Source of the DNA: Phaeosaccion multiseriatum
Taxonomy: Eukaryota > Ochrophyta, other classes
DNA length: 64,000 bases
Direction of reading: 5' to 3'
Assembly: GCA_965112735.1 (NCBI GenBank)
Contig: OZ218955.1
Span: 2,232,001-2,296,000 of the forward strand
The notes beneath the pieces were generated by a model. It had not been told where the DNA came from, did no database searches, and saw only the letters and a program-made list of their open reading frames with translations. Position numbers and translations under genes: made by a program. Positions 1-11,473 of the stretch are shown here, piece by piece (the first letter of the stretch is position 1; each line of letters begins with the position of its first letter).

Positions 1-99
1 TGGACTGTGCTCTTGCTGGGGACTGTCGTCCTGTACGGTACGCTGATCTTCTTTGGGAAGTTCCCGCCAGAGAAGCTGTCAAATGCCAAGGCCATCTGA
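1..99 (+). CDS. C-terminal end of a membrane protein (partial)
   Basis: The window opens inside a coding frame that runs to a TGA at 97-99. The 32 visible residues start with a strongly hydrophobic stretch (WTVLLLGTVVLYGTLIFF) followed by a short polar tail (GKFPPEKLSNAKAI). This looks like the last transmembrane helix and cytoplasmic tail of a membrane protein. The family cannot be named from so little sequence. The gene converges on ARPC1, whose stop is about 515 bp away. Confidence 0.5.
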   Translation, partial: WTVLLLGTVVLYGTLIFFGKFPPEKLSNAKAI

Positions 100-613
100 G
101 CTGTCAAATGCTTCAATGGGGGGCGTTGTTGTCGTATCCAGTGTTTTGCGTCTACCACAGCACAGCTCTGTGCCGATGTGTGTGACGGCCGACAACAATC
201 ACTGCCGCGCGGCAACCCCGTCATGATTGCCCCTCCCCTGCACCAGCACGGCAGGCAGGCAGGAGGTAGGCAGCAGGACCACGAGAAGCAGTCGGGCCTG
301 GCGACGAAGCAGACGAACGTTGAGCAAAGCAGAGCAGAGAGAGTGCGGCAGGGCTGTGTCTTTCGAGGCGTCGATCAAGAGCTTCAAGGTGGAGCACCAG
401 CCTCAGAAGCCACTGAAGCTGCTGCTGATATTGACAGGCAGCATGTGTCACTTCGCTCGTTGCCATCGTAGTCAGAACTCGCAAGGGAGGGATATATATT
501 CAAAGAGGCATGCGAGGGTGATGGGTACGAACAAACAAGTATAGTTGCGTCCTTCCCGGGTGAGGCAAGTGGGCAGCAACAGACAGGCAGTATGAGCCAA
601 CGTGCTCTTAACA
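100..613. other. convergent intergenic region
   Basis: This gap of about 510 bp lies between two convergent genes and should hold both 3' UTRs. Short open frames exist on both strands, but none has recognisable domains or clean splice sites. I see no RNA gene or mobile element. Confidence 0.5.
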
Positions 614-3036
614 TTAACAACCCAAGCCGAGAGCAGTCATGTCCATACTGAGTGTGTCGAGCGCCCATACAGCCACCCGCCCATCCATGGCCGCCGTGCT
701 GAAGCCCCCGTCCTTGGGGGCCCCCCGGGGCTGTATGTCTGAGATCGCCTTATCGTGGTAGGTCGCCTGTCCCCCCCGTGCCCCCCCCTGGGCAGCGCCT
801 CCCCCCCCGGACGCCTCTCCTTTGGTCGTCTTCGCCTGGAACATTGCCCTCGCGGCCGCCATCTTGCTCACCTGTACTCCACCAAACAGGGGAAGGATGA
901 GTGGGTGAGTGAGTGAGTGAGTGAGTGAGTGAGTGAGTGAGTGAGTGAGTGAGTGAGTGAGTGAGTGAGTGAGTGAGTGAATGAGTGAGTGAGTGAGTGA
1001 GTGAGTGAGTGAGTGGGTGGGTGGGTGGGTGATGCGTGAGCCAGTGAGTCAAGTGGGTGGGTGAGTGAGTGCGTGAGTGAGCGAGTGAGCGAGTGAGCGA
1101 GTGAGCGAGTGAGTCTGTGGGTGGGTGGGTGGGTGGGTGAGTGAGTGAGTGAGTGAGTGCGGAAGGGAGTGAGTGCGGAAGGGAGTGAGTGAGTGAGTGA
1201 GTGAGTGAGGCAGTGAGTGAGTGAGTGAGTGAGTGAGTGAGCGAGGTTAGTGAGTGAGTGAGTGAGTGAGTGAGTGAGTGAGTGAGTGAGTGAGTGGGTG
1301 AGTGAGTGAGTGGGTGGGTGGGGGTGGATGGGTGGGTGAGAGAGTGCATGAGCGGGACGTGGGCTCGTCCTTCTCTTTGTCGGCACGGGAGGGATGTCTC
1401 TCTCTCCTTCTCTCTTTCTCTCTCCCTTCCCACAAGTGCTCTCTCTTCTTGCTCCCGTCAAAGTCGAGCCCCTCCCCGCTCTGCGACTCACTCGTCACTC
1501 ACCCCCTTGTCGCCAGCCCCGGCCCCTGCCTTCTTTTCGTCCGTCAGCACTTTCAGCTTTCGCCAGACCCTGTTCCCCTCGCTGCAGAGGGCTGGTGAGA
1601 ACACGATGGGGGACATGTCGTGCCCGGCGCCGACCACGGCGGTTTCGCTCAAGAAGCACACACTGTTGAAGGGCAGGCTGTTGTACGACAGACTCTGAAT
1701 CACTCTGCAGGGAGACGTGTGGTGTCGGGTGGGAGGGAGGGGGGGGTCGAGTCATTGAGAGGAAGGAGGAGAATGGAGGAGGGGTGGCACAAGGCACAGC
1801 ATACGAGTAGGACACTCGAGCACGTACCCTTGCGAGTCGGCGCCTCCACCTGCCCCGAAGGTGACAATGTTGATGGTACTGTCGTGTCCGGCGAAGGCCA
1901 GCACCTGGCCAGACGGGGACCACGCCACTGCGTTGATCCATCCCCCACATGAGAACTCTGTGTACACCTCGCCGAAGCCCAGAGGCTTTGCAAACGGAAC
2001 TGGCGGACGCCGAGGCACGAGAGAAGGGAGGGGGGGTCTGCCGGTGTGAGGGCTCATTGGGGGCATTCCCACCCTTCCCCCCTGTATAACATTGGCTCAC
2101 CTTCCACAACATCCGTGTCTACTTCTTTGATCACGGCGGAGATGACGCGGCACTTGTAGTCAGTGCTTGCCGTCGCGACCATCTGGTTGTTGGGGTGCCA
2201 CGCGACAGCCAGCACCGTGGACTTGTGTTTCCGGATCGTCTTGCACACGTACCTAAGTACATGTATGCATTCGAATTCGACGTGGTTTGCTTAAGACAGG
2301 GCGCAAAGGAGGATTGGCCCCGTCCCTCACTCACCAGTCTTGGCCCGAGGAGTTGTCATAGTAGCACACCGGCACGCACTTAGAGCCGCTCCCCACGGCG
2401 AACTTTGAGCCTGCGGAATCGATTGAGGGGCACAGCATGAGAGGAATACCCCAGCGATGCCATCTCAACGCCCTCTTACCAGTTACCCCCTGCCCCTCCA
2501 CTCGTACCGTCCGGGCTCCATTGGACGCTCAGCGCCGCCCTGTCAATGAGCAGTATACAGAGGGTGGGCACCCACTTGCCGTCTCGGAGGTTCCACACAT
2601 AGGCATTCCTGCGGAGTTCGAAAGGGAGGGCATGCGAGAGGGGACCTTAGTGCCTCGGTTACTCCTTGCTATCAAGCCAGGTTTCGAGGAGAAAAAAGGG
2701 CACCTGTCGTGTGAGCACGTGACTATCTTGTCCGTCGTGTGCGACCAGCTAATGCCCGTGATAAGCATATCGTGCTCGTTGAGGATGTGCGTGCATTTCC
2801 AGCTGCTCGTATCCGTACTCCCACACCCTTCGTAGATCATCAGCTCCTCCGTGTTGGGGCACAAGGCCAACTCTGGGAGAGAGAGAGAGGGCGCAAGAGA
2901 GAGGGAGGGAAATGTTCCCTTTAGGGTGGTGTGGCGTGCAGGGAGGGAGCCATTGCCGCTTACTCGTGAAGTCCTTGTTCCAGGCATGGCAGGAGATCCC
3001 TCTGCTCGCAGGCAAGAGCTGATGCACTGTCGCCAT
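614..3036 (-). CDS. ARPC1: Arp2/3 complex subunit 1 (ARPC1, WD40 protein)
   Basis: WD40 beta-propeller subunit of the Arp2/3 complex, which nucleates branched actin filaments. Eight exons fit: 3036-2964, 2872-2704, 2608-2508, 2410-2335, 2252-2101, 1999-1828, 1704-1503 and 871-614, giving 1,203 nt and 400 residues (family about 370). The start resembles other ARPC1 proteins (MATVHQLL, then ISCHAWNKD). Further family hallmarks are [41 protein letters not shown] and the C-terminal [14 protein letters not shown]. Intron 7 (872-1502) is long because it holds a GTGA microsatellite array. The gene is head-to-head with the plastid protein gene, the start codons lying 104 bp apart. The C-terminal blade carries a glycine-rich insert, which accounts for the extra length. 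Family assignment is secure; splice sites are inferred. Confidence 0.93.
897..1338. repeat. GTGA tetranucleotide array inside an ARPC1 intron
   Basis: Degenerate 4-bp tandem array, mainly GTGA on the + strand with GTGG, GCGA and TGCGGAAGGGA variants, within ARPC1 intron 7. Because 4 is not a multiple of 3 and the unit makes no stop, it generates long artificial open frames (THSLTHSL-type peptides) in all three frames of the minus strand. These are not genes. Confidence 0.95.
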
Positions 3037-3140
3037 TCCCTGCGCTCTTCCTTCTTTCCCTCGGGCGCGAGAAAACTAAGGCAGTAAGTCAACGAAAGTA
3101 GCGCCCTGCCGGACCCCCTTCTTTATTCCTCTCTTTCCTC

Positions 3141-3704
3141 ATGATAAAACATCCTTCAGGATGGGTTCTAGGCCTGATGTTAGCTGCAGCTGCGCACGGA
3201 TTCGTACTCAAGCCATCGGCTGTCCTGGCCCCTGGAAGGGGGGCGGTGTTGCACGCTGCTCCCCCTGAGGACTGCACTTCCTCCAAGAAGGGCAAGATGT
3301 TTGGATTTAGTGCGAGCAGAGACATTGCAAGAATGAGCGGCCTGACCACCAAGGAGGAGTGGGTGGAGTACTCCTGCCCTGGCAGCTACACGTGAGTTCA
3401 ACCTCCTTCAGTTGAAAGAATGTGGGGGGCATCATGTCTTCTCTCTCTCGCTCTCTTGCTCTCTCTCTCTAGGCCGCCCAAGCGTCCGGATTTGGAGTTC
3501 CCGGGGGAGTGGGTAAGCTGGGACGACTGGCTAGGGCGCCCATACCCCTTCGCCGAGGCGAGGGAGATCGCGAGGGAGCTGAATCTGAAAACGAAGGAGG
3601 AATGGGAGGGGCTGGGCAAGAGCCGTGACCCCCGGCTGCCAGTGCTGCCTGATCGCTTCTACAAGACCGAGTTCACAACCTGGGAAGACTGGCTGGGGTT
3701 ATAG
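3141..3704 (+). CDS. plastid-targeted KEEW/WxxWLG repeat protein
   Basis: Two exons (3141-3391, 3473-3704) encode 160 residues. The N-terminus is a signal peptide ending AAAAHG-F, the Phe-at-cleavage motif of ochrophyte bipartite plastid presequences, so import into the secondary plastid is predicted. The mature part carries a short repeat of the pattern AR-hydrophobic-x-LxLKTKEEW followed by P-x-x-P and WxxWDDWLG: TTKEEWVEY near residue 72, WVSWDDWLG near 98, LKTKEEW near 118, and TTWEDWLGL at the very end. Such units recur in algal and large-DNA-virus proteins, sometimes labelled integrase repeat unit; their role is unknown. No catalytic domain is visible. Shares a 104-bp intergenic region with ARPC1. 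Confidence 0.82.
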
Positions 3705-3833
3705 GCAAGCAGTTTGCTTCATATTTTATTTGCGCTGTAAGTATTTGTCAGGAGTGGGGCCCACATATATACAAAAGAAGAGCCTAGGTGGGAGGCTCTT
3801 CCATTTTTAAAAACCAATATTATACTCAGTCAA

Positions 3834-5585
3834 TCACAGTCCGGGCAGACTGAGCTTGCCGATCACGGGGTATCTTCTATCCGCGCGCAGCTTCTTCTCC
3901 CAGTCGTCTATGTTCACCTGCAGCAGCACAGCAGACGCACGCGTGTCAGCCCATGCCATGCAACGGACTTGAACCCTGCACACCGTCACCTGCTCTTCCT
4001 GCGTGAGACTGGCGTAGTCCAGCAGTCCCTCCACATCAGCCTGCTTCATACTCATCCTAAGCGCGCAAGGCATGGCACAGGGGCGGGTGTTACCGACTGG
4101 CAACTGCACCACCCAACACTCGCTCGCTGGATGCACAATACATTACTCTGTAACTTACTTGGCGAGCACTCGGGAAGCGTCCCTGCCGGCAAGGCACGCG
4201 TAAGGGCCGCCAGGGAGATAAAGATCAGCCTTGAGGCCGAAGCTCACATCGAAGACAGTGTCCTTGACGCCCATCAAGATGGGAGGGCTGGCCCATCCGA
4301 CAGGACGAGTGGGCTGCAGGCCTGTGAACGGGCTCAGCTCGGATCGGTCGTAGAGTCGCGGCAAGGTGCCTTTGGGCAGGGGGTATGGTATTAAGCGGCC
4401 CACTACGGGATACTCCTTCGTCGCAAACGTCTCTTCCCAGCCCCGCAAGGTCAGCTGCTGCTGCCGAGTGAGAGTCTGCGAAAGGAGGAAAGGGTTGGTG
4501 GCAGAAGGCAAAAGGGCTGGCGAAAGTTCTTTTTTCTCTGTGCTCACCTCCACATCAAGATCAAGGTCGTCCAGGTCAGCCTCTTTGGTGGAGCACAGTG
4601 CCAGGCAGCGAGTGGCGTCGTGACCGGCCTGACAGCACGGCAGAGCGCAGAGGGGTAAGCGGTTGTCCTCTCCAGAGCTCAGACAAAGTAGTACCTGAAA
4701 CAGTCCAGCCCCACGCACTCCCCCTCACCAGATAGTGGTACTTGCCGCCCTCTGCATACAGGTCTGCCGCTTGAGAGACGTCGTAGACGTTTCCCTTGAG
4801 GGCAAGGAGAATGGGTAGGTTCAGTTTCATTTCCCCGTCCCTCCCACACGGCACCCTCTTTCCCCCGTGAAGCCCCAATTGAGGTACATCAAAGTTTCTC
4901 TGCTCCTGAGACGAGGAGCTCTCCTCCTTTGTTTCCTCGTCTCCAGCGGCGTCTTCTCCGCGCGAGCCTGGAGTGGTCGGAGGAACAAAGCCAGTCGAGG
5001 CCTCCCAGCCCCTTTCCCAGGGGCTCACATCGCTCTCTGACGACTGGCCAGGAGCAGCCGCCTCCACACTAGAAGGTCGATCATCTCCAGTTTCCAAAGC
5101 TCCAGTCGGGGGTGGAGCATCTTCCCTCTTCTTGCTCTCGGCCTGAGCCAAAGCCGCTTTGGCGCTCTCATTCGCTGGATCCAAAGCGAGTACTTTCTCC
5201 CAATCCTCCAGCGCCCCGCCCACGTCTTCCAGGCCCTTGCGAGCTGCGGCGCGACCGAGCAATGCCTCTAGTGTGATCCTGTTCGCAAGCCATCATTTAG
5301 CACACACATGATATGGGACCGACGGCAGCATCCAAACACTGACCTTCGACCAGCCCCACACAAAGCTCCGGCGCTTCCGCTGCCTGGCAGTCCTGGTGTG
5401 AGAGCATTGACGCTGTCCAGCACCTGGACAAATCCCTCTTCAGCTTGAGCAAAGGCCCCTCCCTCCAGCAGGCTCTGCGCGCCCTCCTTCGCCTTCACGA
5501 TGGAAGCCACATCATCATGCCCCTTCCCCCCCCCCCCCTTGGGTGTATCCGCCTCACCACCACTTTTGCTTCCCCCAACGCCCAT
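3834..5585 (-). CDS. TPR protein with two cytochrome b5-like (MAPR) domains
   Basis: Six exons (5585-5344, 5278-4729, 4628-4548, 4475-4159, 4056-3990, 3917-3834) give 446 residues. Residues about 25-125 form a TPR-like helical repeat (AREDWEK-type: ALEDWEKVLALDPANESAK). Then come an acidic linker and two cytochrome b5-like heme/steroid-binding domains of the membrane-associated progesterone receptor type. Domain 1 has ILLALKGNVYDVS, YAEGGKYHYL and AGHDATRCLA; domain 2 has ILMGVKDTVFDVS, YLPGGPYACLAGRDASR. Each is followed by the usual helix ending in a W-E/D-E-x-F or DDWEKK motif. The chosen ATG gives MGVGGSK, which fits an N-myristoylation signal and implies membrane attachment; an upstream non-ATG reading frame is open, so the start is not proven. 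Heme binding is inferred only. Head-to-head with the PhoD-like gene. Confidence 0.85.
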
Positions 5586-5842
5586 AGACCACGAAGACCA
5601 CCCGTAGCACGCAGGCAACAACGACGCGCAGATGGAGGAGGAAAAGGGGAAGAAGAGAGGGAAAAGGAGAAGAGATGTGGCCAATTGTGATCAGAAGTGT
5701 CACCAACACGCGATGGGCGGGGGGGGGGGGGCGGCTGCTGGGAAATTTTTCCCCCGAAAGAACAACCCTGACATTGAAACTGAACTTTTACCCAACTTAC
5801 AATCAATTCCCCTCGTCCTTCGTTGCTGCTGCACAAAGCGCT

Positions 5843-6910
5843 ATGGGGGCTGAATTTTCAAGTCTCTCTTTGGAGAAGAAACTATCGGGGAACTGGGTCT
5901 GGATAGGGGGGGTCACAGATACATCAGCACGATTCCGAGCGAGACCAGGCAGAAGGACCTCCTACTTCGTGGTCTCCGAGAATGCGGATCTAAGTGACCC
6001 CGTGTACGGCGAAGCCCTAGAAGTTTCGGACGAAGATGGTGGTCTTGTCTCCGGGGAGTTCTCCTCGCTCTCCCCAGGCACACAAATGTACTACGCCCTG
6101 CTCAGTGAAGAGGGCGGCGAGAGAATCGAGTCAGGGGGGAAGTTCCGCACCTTCCCTGCCAGCGGCGAGGTTGCACCTATTAGGATCGGTATGGCCAGTT
6201 GCGCCCGGAGTCAAAGCAACAGCGGGGCATTTACTGAGCTTGCGGACGCCGACCTGGATCTCTTCGTGCATATGGGGGTGAGCGTCTACCTGCGTATAGC
6301 ACATACCTGATGTCACAAAAGCTGATGCCCCCCTCTCCCTCCACCCTCAACATGTGACCCAAAAGGATTTGCACTATGAGAATATAGACGTCAACAAGCC
6401 CAGTGAGTTTGATGATGCCTACGTCGAGGTGTTTAAGGCTGCCCGCTACAACCGGCTCCTCACCAATCAGGTTCGATACATCGGCTGTTTGGAAAGAAGT
6501 ATAGAAGGAGGAGTTAGGAGTTAGAGAGAGTTAATGAGAGAGTGAGTTGCTTGGAAGGGGCGGTGCATCCCCATGAGGAGAGGAGGAAGAGGAGTGGGGG
6601 GAGGCGGGAGGAACAGGTGTGGAGGAGAAGTAGTGTGGTGTATTCTTCATGTCAGGAAGGCCAAAAGCAGATTGAAAGCAGATTGTGGCTCCCCGAACTG
6701 ACCAATGCGTTCTTTCTCCTCCCAGGCTATTATGTACACCTTTGACGACCACGACTTTGGGAACAATAACGCAGACTCCACCAGTCCTTCCAAACCCGCG
6801 GCCCTCGCAGCCTACAGGAAACACGTGCCTCACTACGACCTTGCAGAAGGGTACGTGTAAAGGGGCCGACCAGTCTTGTAGTTCCAGCTTCGTTGCCTTG
6901 TGTATATATA

Positions 6911-6947
<37 letters not shown>

Positions 6948-9021
6948 TACACTCGCTCCTCAGGGACGTGACTGAAGTGGGCATTTATCAGAGCGCGGAG
7001 ATAGGAGGAACCGTGTTAGTGATCATGCCGGACCTTGTGTCCGAAAAGACAAAGGATGAACGGTTCATGTCCGATGCCCAGGAAGAGTGGATCTACTCAG
7101 AGCTGCTCCGCGGCCGGGACGACTTTGAAGGTGGGTGCTTGGAATGAATGGCATGCCCCCTTCCTCCGCGCCGACGACCCATGTCATCATATCTTACGTA
7201 ACTCTTAATGCGCTTCACTGCGCTTTCGCGATTGAGTGAGAACTGAGTTTTAAATGAACAGACATCTGAATCATCTTTGAGCCGAAACTGACCAACGTTG
7301 AACCAGATTTGAACCAATTTTGGAGCCCTCTCTCTTGTCTGGTTCAAAGCTGGTTCAGTTTTGGTTCAAAACGGCCTCAAGTCCCACCCAACCGCGAAAT
7401 AGCAGTACTCAGCAAGCTTGTTCGTAACTCTTACGTAACTCCCACGTCATCGCAGTCATTCTCTTCGTGAGCAGCAAGCCCTGGATCGGTTCCAGGTGAG
7501 TGAGTGCGAGGGAGGGATAACAATTTTCTCGTCCGCAATCAGAGCTTTCCTCTCTTACCTTACGTTTTGCGTTGCTGTGTGGAATTTCAAAGCCCCACCG
7601 GTGAGGGGGGTGACTCGTGGCTGGGCAACAAGGATATTCGGGCGAGGATATCGACTTTCCTGGCCGACAACAACATCTCGAACTTGGTCATGGTAAGAAT
7701 GGGGAAGGGGCAACCCAGTTGCACTATATATGGGTCATCGGTCTGTCTACAATATCGACCACAAGTACACCCTGCGCCTACCTGTCTAACAGTTCAAATG
7801 TCAATGTCTACCACAGGTGGCGGGAGATACCCACGAGATCGCCCTCGACGACGGCACAAATACCGACTACAGTGGAGGCAGTGCAGGAGGCTTCCCCATC
7901 CTGCACGCGGCACCCATGGATCAGTACGGTCTCTACAATGGGGGCGGTCCCTTTACTCACGGATGCCAGGCATATGCGGCGCATCGAAATGAGCAGGTCA
8001 GTCAGTCAAGTCAATCCATGTGTCCCTGTTTCGTCGAGGTGGCCGAGGCAGCAGCGCGAGTGGAGTCATCGACTTGGACGCTGACCCGCTCTCTCTCTTT
8101 CTCGTCTCTTACGCCTCGCAGTATGGCATTGTCCGCATCACGGAGGGCCCCTGTGTGCGTATGGAGGCGCACAAAGTAGGGGAAGGCTCTCCGGCCATCC
8201 TCTATGAAGCCTGTGCGCCGTTTCGCCCGGCCGACGGAGGTACGAGGTAGCTTAGCTAGCGTTGAACCCATTTGCCGTCAGAGCGCCCCTCCTTTCCTTG
8301 CCGGCCTGACGCCTACCTTCCCTCGCGTGCGCGCGCGTGCGTGTGTGTGTGTGTGTGTGTGTGCGTTGTCATCTGATGTATCGCACGATAGGTCAACAGG
8401 GAGGAGGAGACGGCAGCTGCGACATTGAAATCATGCCGGTTTGGGCGTGGTTTCTGTGGTCAATTTTCGCCCTCTTGCTGCTCGCCAATGTCGTGATGTG
8501 CTGTATTGCGTCCTGCCGAGGGAGTGGGCGTAAGCACTGGCGCAACAAGGGCAAGCACGCCGCATCTTGCTGTAGCAAGAGCGACGAGGCAAAGGAGAGA
8601 TATACCAACCCAGGAGGGGTGCAGACCGCCGTTGACCCCAACGACACCCGCCAAACCTCCTCCCGCGGGCCCAGCAAGATATTCGCAGGCGACAGGTGGG
8701 TGGGTTTCGTGCGCCCTACCTCCTCCCCTCCTTCTCCTTTTTAACTCTGCCCCCCCCCCCCACCTTCCCTTCCCCTTGAGCAGTGGGAAGATGAGGCCGT
8801 GTCTCAGTGCGTCTGGGTGCGGGCTTTTCTTCATCACTTTGGCAGCTGTGGTGACGCTGATCGGCATCGGCGTTATGATGTGGTTGATGTTCGACGGGAC
8901 CACTGTGTACGCGCATGAGAGCGGCCTAGTCTTGGGCAGCTGGCTCCTCTTCGTTGACATAATCGTCATCTGCAGGGTCGCGATGGTCAGGAGGAGGAGA
9001 GGCACCGCCAGAGTCACCTAA
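5843..9021 (+). CDS. PhoD-like metallophosphatase with C-terminal membrane helices
   Basis: Ten exons (5843-6277, 6366-6470, 6726-6850, 6964-7130, 7456-7495, 7593-7692, 7817-7996, 8122-8239, 8392-8695, 8784-9021) give 603 residues. The family hydrolyses phosphate mono- or diesters with bound metal ions. An N-terminal fibronectin-like PhoD_N region (GNWVWIGGVTDTSARFRAR) precedes the catalytic domain. Metal-site motifs are HMGDLHYEN, YTFDDHDFGNNN and MVAGDTHE. The tail adds three hydrophobic helices: WAWFLWSIFALLLLANVVM, LFFITLAAVVTLIGIGVMM and LGSWLLFVDIIVICRV. No signal peptide is seen from ATG 5843; an in-frame ATG at 5675 would add about 56 residues, so topology is open. A role in phosphate scavenging is inferred. 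Intron 4 carries a possible small insertion. Confidence 0.88.
7193..7441. repeat. repeat-bounded insert in intron 4 of the PhoD-like gene
   Basis: The 12-bp sequence cttacgtaactc occurs at 7193-7204 and again at 7430-7441 in the same orientation. The stretch between is less GC-rich than its surroundings and contains GGTTCAAA/TTTGAACC-type elements in both orientations (around 7303-7370). This resembles a small non-autonomous insertion between direct repeats, but no transposase or defined terminal inverted repeat is visible. Confidence 0.4.
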
Positions 9022-9238
9022 GTACGGCTAAGGAGGAACGGAGGAACTCTCCTCCACAAGGGAGCGGAACGCGAGGGTCCCGTAACTAAGCGCTCTTCGT
9101 TTGGACCCTTCTGTGTAGCAAGGAGCTGGAGCTAGCTCGTTGTTGTTAGTCTCCACAGATACAGGATGGAAGGCCGCTGAAGGTGGGCGGAGGAAAGCCA
9201 GCGGTTTTGGAAGCTGTTTGACAGCGGCACGTATGTAA

Positions 9239-11100
9239 CTAATCGTATTTACACTCCATGTATACCACTGTTGTGTCGGCGGTCGAGTGAGGATTTGTGA
9301 GCCCCTCCTGGGACGATGGAACGTGAAAGTTCTCCACAGGGAAGACATGGTCTGCAGGGTCCTTCATGCCCCCGCTCGCACAGCCCTTGGTGTACAGGTG
9401 CGCTCGAAGGCCCGTCTCCAGGCCTGTGTGGGCCAGGGTGCCTACGAAGAGCAGCATCTCCCCTGGCTCAACGTCCACGTCCAGAAACGTGGCATCAGCT
9501 GCAGAGAGAGAGAAGGAGAGGAGGAAATCAAGATGGGAATAAGAAAACGGGGCCAGCCTGGTGCAGCGGATGGGAAGTGGAGGGTCGGAGAGATGCTCAC
9601 GTGCGTGGTCGCTGATCCACCCTGGGTAGACCCGGATCCGAGCTCGTTCCAGCGCGCTCCAGCAGCTGAAGGGTATTGCCACCTCAACCAAGTGGGGCAT
9701 CGCCACGGCCTGTGCAAAGGACACGCGTTACACGCCATTGCCACAACGAAGGTGAGAAGGAGAAAGGGGAATGCCTCCCTGTTTGCCGCTTTGAGGCCGG
9801 CAGACTCTGCTTTTTTCTCTCTCACCAGCTTTGGGTTGTAGTCATAGTGACTCCCCTGCACTCCGGCCCCTTGTTCCGTCATGATCACGGCCGGCTTGCC
9901 CTCCTCCAACTGCATCAGCTCCAGCAGAGGCTTCAAGATCCGGTCCGACAGACGACATATGCCTCTCCACAGTTCCGTGGCAACGTCATGGCCCTTCCAC
10001 CGAGCATCGGTTAGGACCACAAACTTGCGCTTCCCTTTCGCTGCAGGATTCCACATGGGGCAGTATCGAGGCTGCTCCTTCTCAGATTTCGAGCGACCCC
10101 GTTTCTTCGAGAGCCTGGGGGGCGATTCTTGCCCTTCCCCATCTCGACCAACCTCCCCACCAGCAGGTAGGCCCTTGTCCTTGTGGCGGTCCAAGTTTCC
10201 ACTCCACTTATCGTGTGATATCTCCCGTCCATCCGCGCCTCGACCCCTCTCCCCACCAGCAGGGTAGCCCTTGTCGCCGCGGTCCAAGCTTCCACTCCTC
10301 TTCTCGTGTGTTATCTCTCTTCCCTCCCCGCCTCGATCCCTCTCCACAGCAGCAGCGGGGTAGCCCCCGTCGCCGCTGGCCATGTTTTCACTCCCCTTCG
10401 CGTCTGTTATAATACAGAGACCCCCGGCCTCAGGTTCTTCCTCTGGGGAGGGGGGCTCACCCTCGTCGCCTACCCCCCGCCTTTTCTCGGCTGATTGCGC
10501 AGTACTCTTCCCTCGCCCAAGATCCTCCTCCGGCACTTGCTCGTCGTACAGTGACCTCGCCATGGCCACAAGCTGCTCCGCAAGGGCCGCCTGCTTCTCT
10601 GCGTCCACCACGCGCAGCTTCACAAACCCCGCCATGTTGAAGTTCCTTTGCACAATCTCCACGAACTTCAGTCCGCATACTTCCACCTCCTTCTCCATCT
10701 TTCTCTTTTGTACACTGGAGGTGGGGGAGGGGGGCAAGAAACAAGGGGTTTGGCAGAAAAGTGTGGACGAGGAGGTGGAGTGAGAGACAGAGGAGTTAAA
10801 TTCGAGAAGGGAGAAAGGTGGGGATTGAACCTACCTGGATAACGCATCTCTCATCTGGCGCGCCGTGCAGTGGGCTTCACAGCAAGCCTCCACGCCGTTC
10901 GGGGCCAGTGCCTCCTCCAGCTGGTCCATCTTCTTCACGTATACGTGTAGTATCTCGTTAGCCTGTTGTTGCAGCACGCTGTGATTCTCAATCAAGAGGG
11001 AGAGCGCCTCTGGAGTCCTTGGCCGAGCGTGCGAAGGCAGCAAAAAGAAATCCCCCTTCCCCTCTTCCTCTCCCCATCCTCCCCCTTCTTTCTCCACCAT
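9239..11100 (-). CDS. 2-oxoglutarate/Fe(II) dioxygenase-like protein
   Basis: Four exons (11100-10835, 10714-9826, 9709-9601, 9498-9239) give 507 residues. The C-terminal half has the double-stranded beta-helix signature: an H-x-D pair in GSHYDYN (about residue 378), a distal His in FVGTLAHTG about 65 residues later, and a basic residue in GLRAHLY. These fit a 2-oxoglutarate-dependent oxygenase; substrate unknown. The N-terminal 90 residues are helical. Residues about 170-260 hold three diverged copies of a unit of about 28 residues (GYPAGGERGRG...GREISHDK...SGNLDR), low in complexity and probably disordered, followed by a basic segment (KKRGRSKSEK) that could be a nuclear localisation signal. 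I do not recognise a closer family. It is convergent with the PhoD-like gene and divergent from the DDHD gene. Confidence 0.7.
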
Positions 11101-11473
11101 TACATGTACCTAAAAAGGGGCACGTGCTTCGCCACCTTTGTCATCCCTGGCCCCCCCAGCAGCTCTCCACGGGGGAGATATCGTGGAGGGGCAGTGATAC
11201 GTTTGGCAAAAACCCGAATCACCAACGGCCGTAGCACTTCGACACACTTCGGAGGGCCCCTTTACAAAAGGATTTAAAGACCTCGTGTGTGCGTGTAGGA
11301 CGAAAGCCTTGCGTCAAACCCAAGGGCGCTCCTCTGTGGAGCACTTGGGCCTCGGCGCTTCCGCCCCGCTGTCTGTTGACTATCAGCTTCTTCTTCCCCC
11401 CCTCTGCCCTCTGCGCTCCCCCTTTCCTCTTTCTGCTCTGCGTTGGTTCATCTGAAGCCTTCCGTGGTTGAGG
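11101..11473. promoter_or_regulatory. divergent intergenic region, putative bidirectional promoter
   Basis: The 373 bp between the start codons of the dioxygenase-like (-) and DDHD lipase (+) genes must contain both promoters and 5' UTRs. It is pyrimidine-rich just upstream of the lipase start. I see no TATA box or other clear element. Confidence 0.45.
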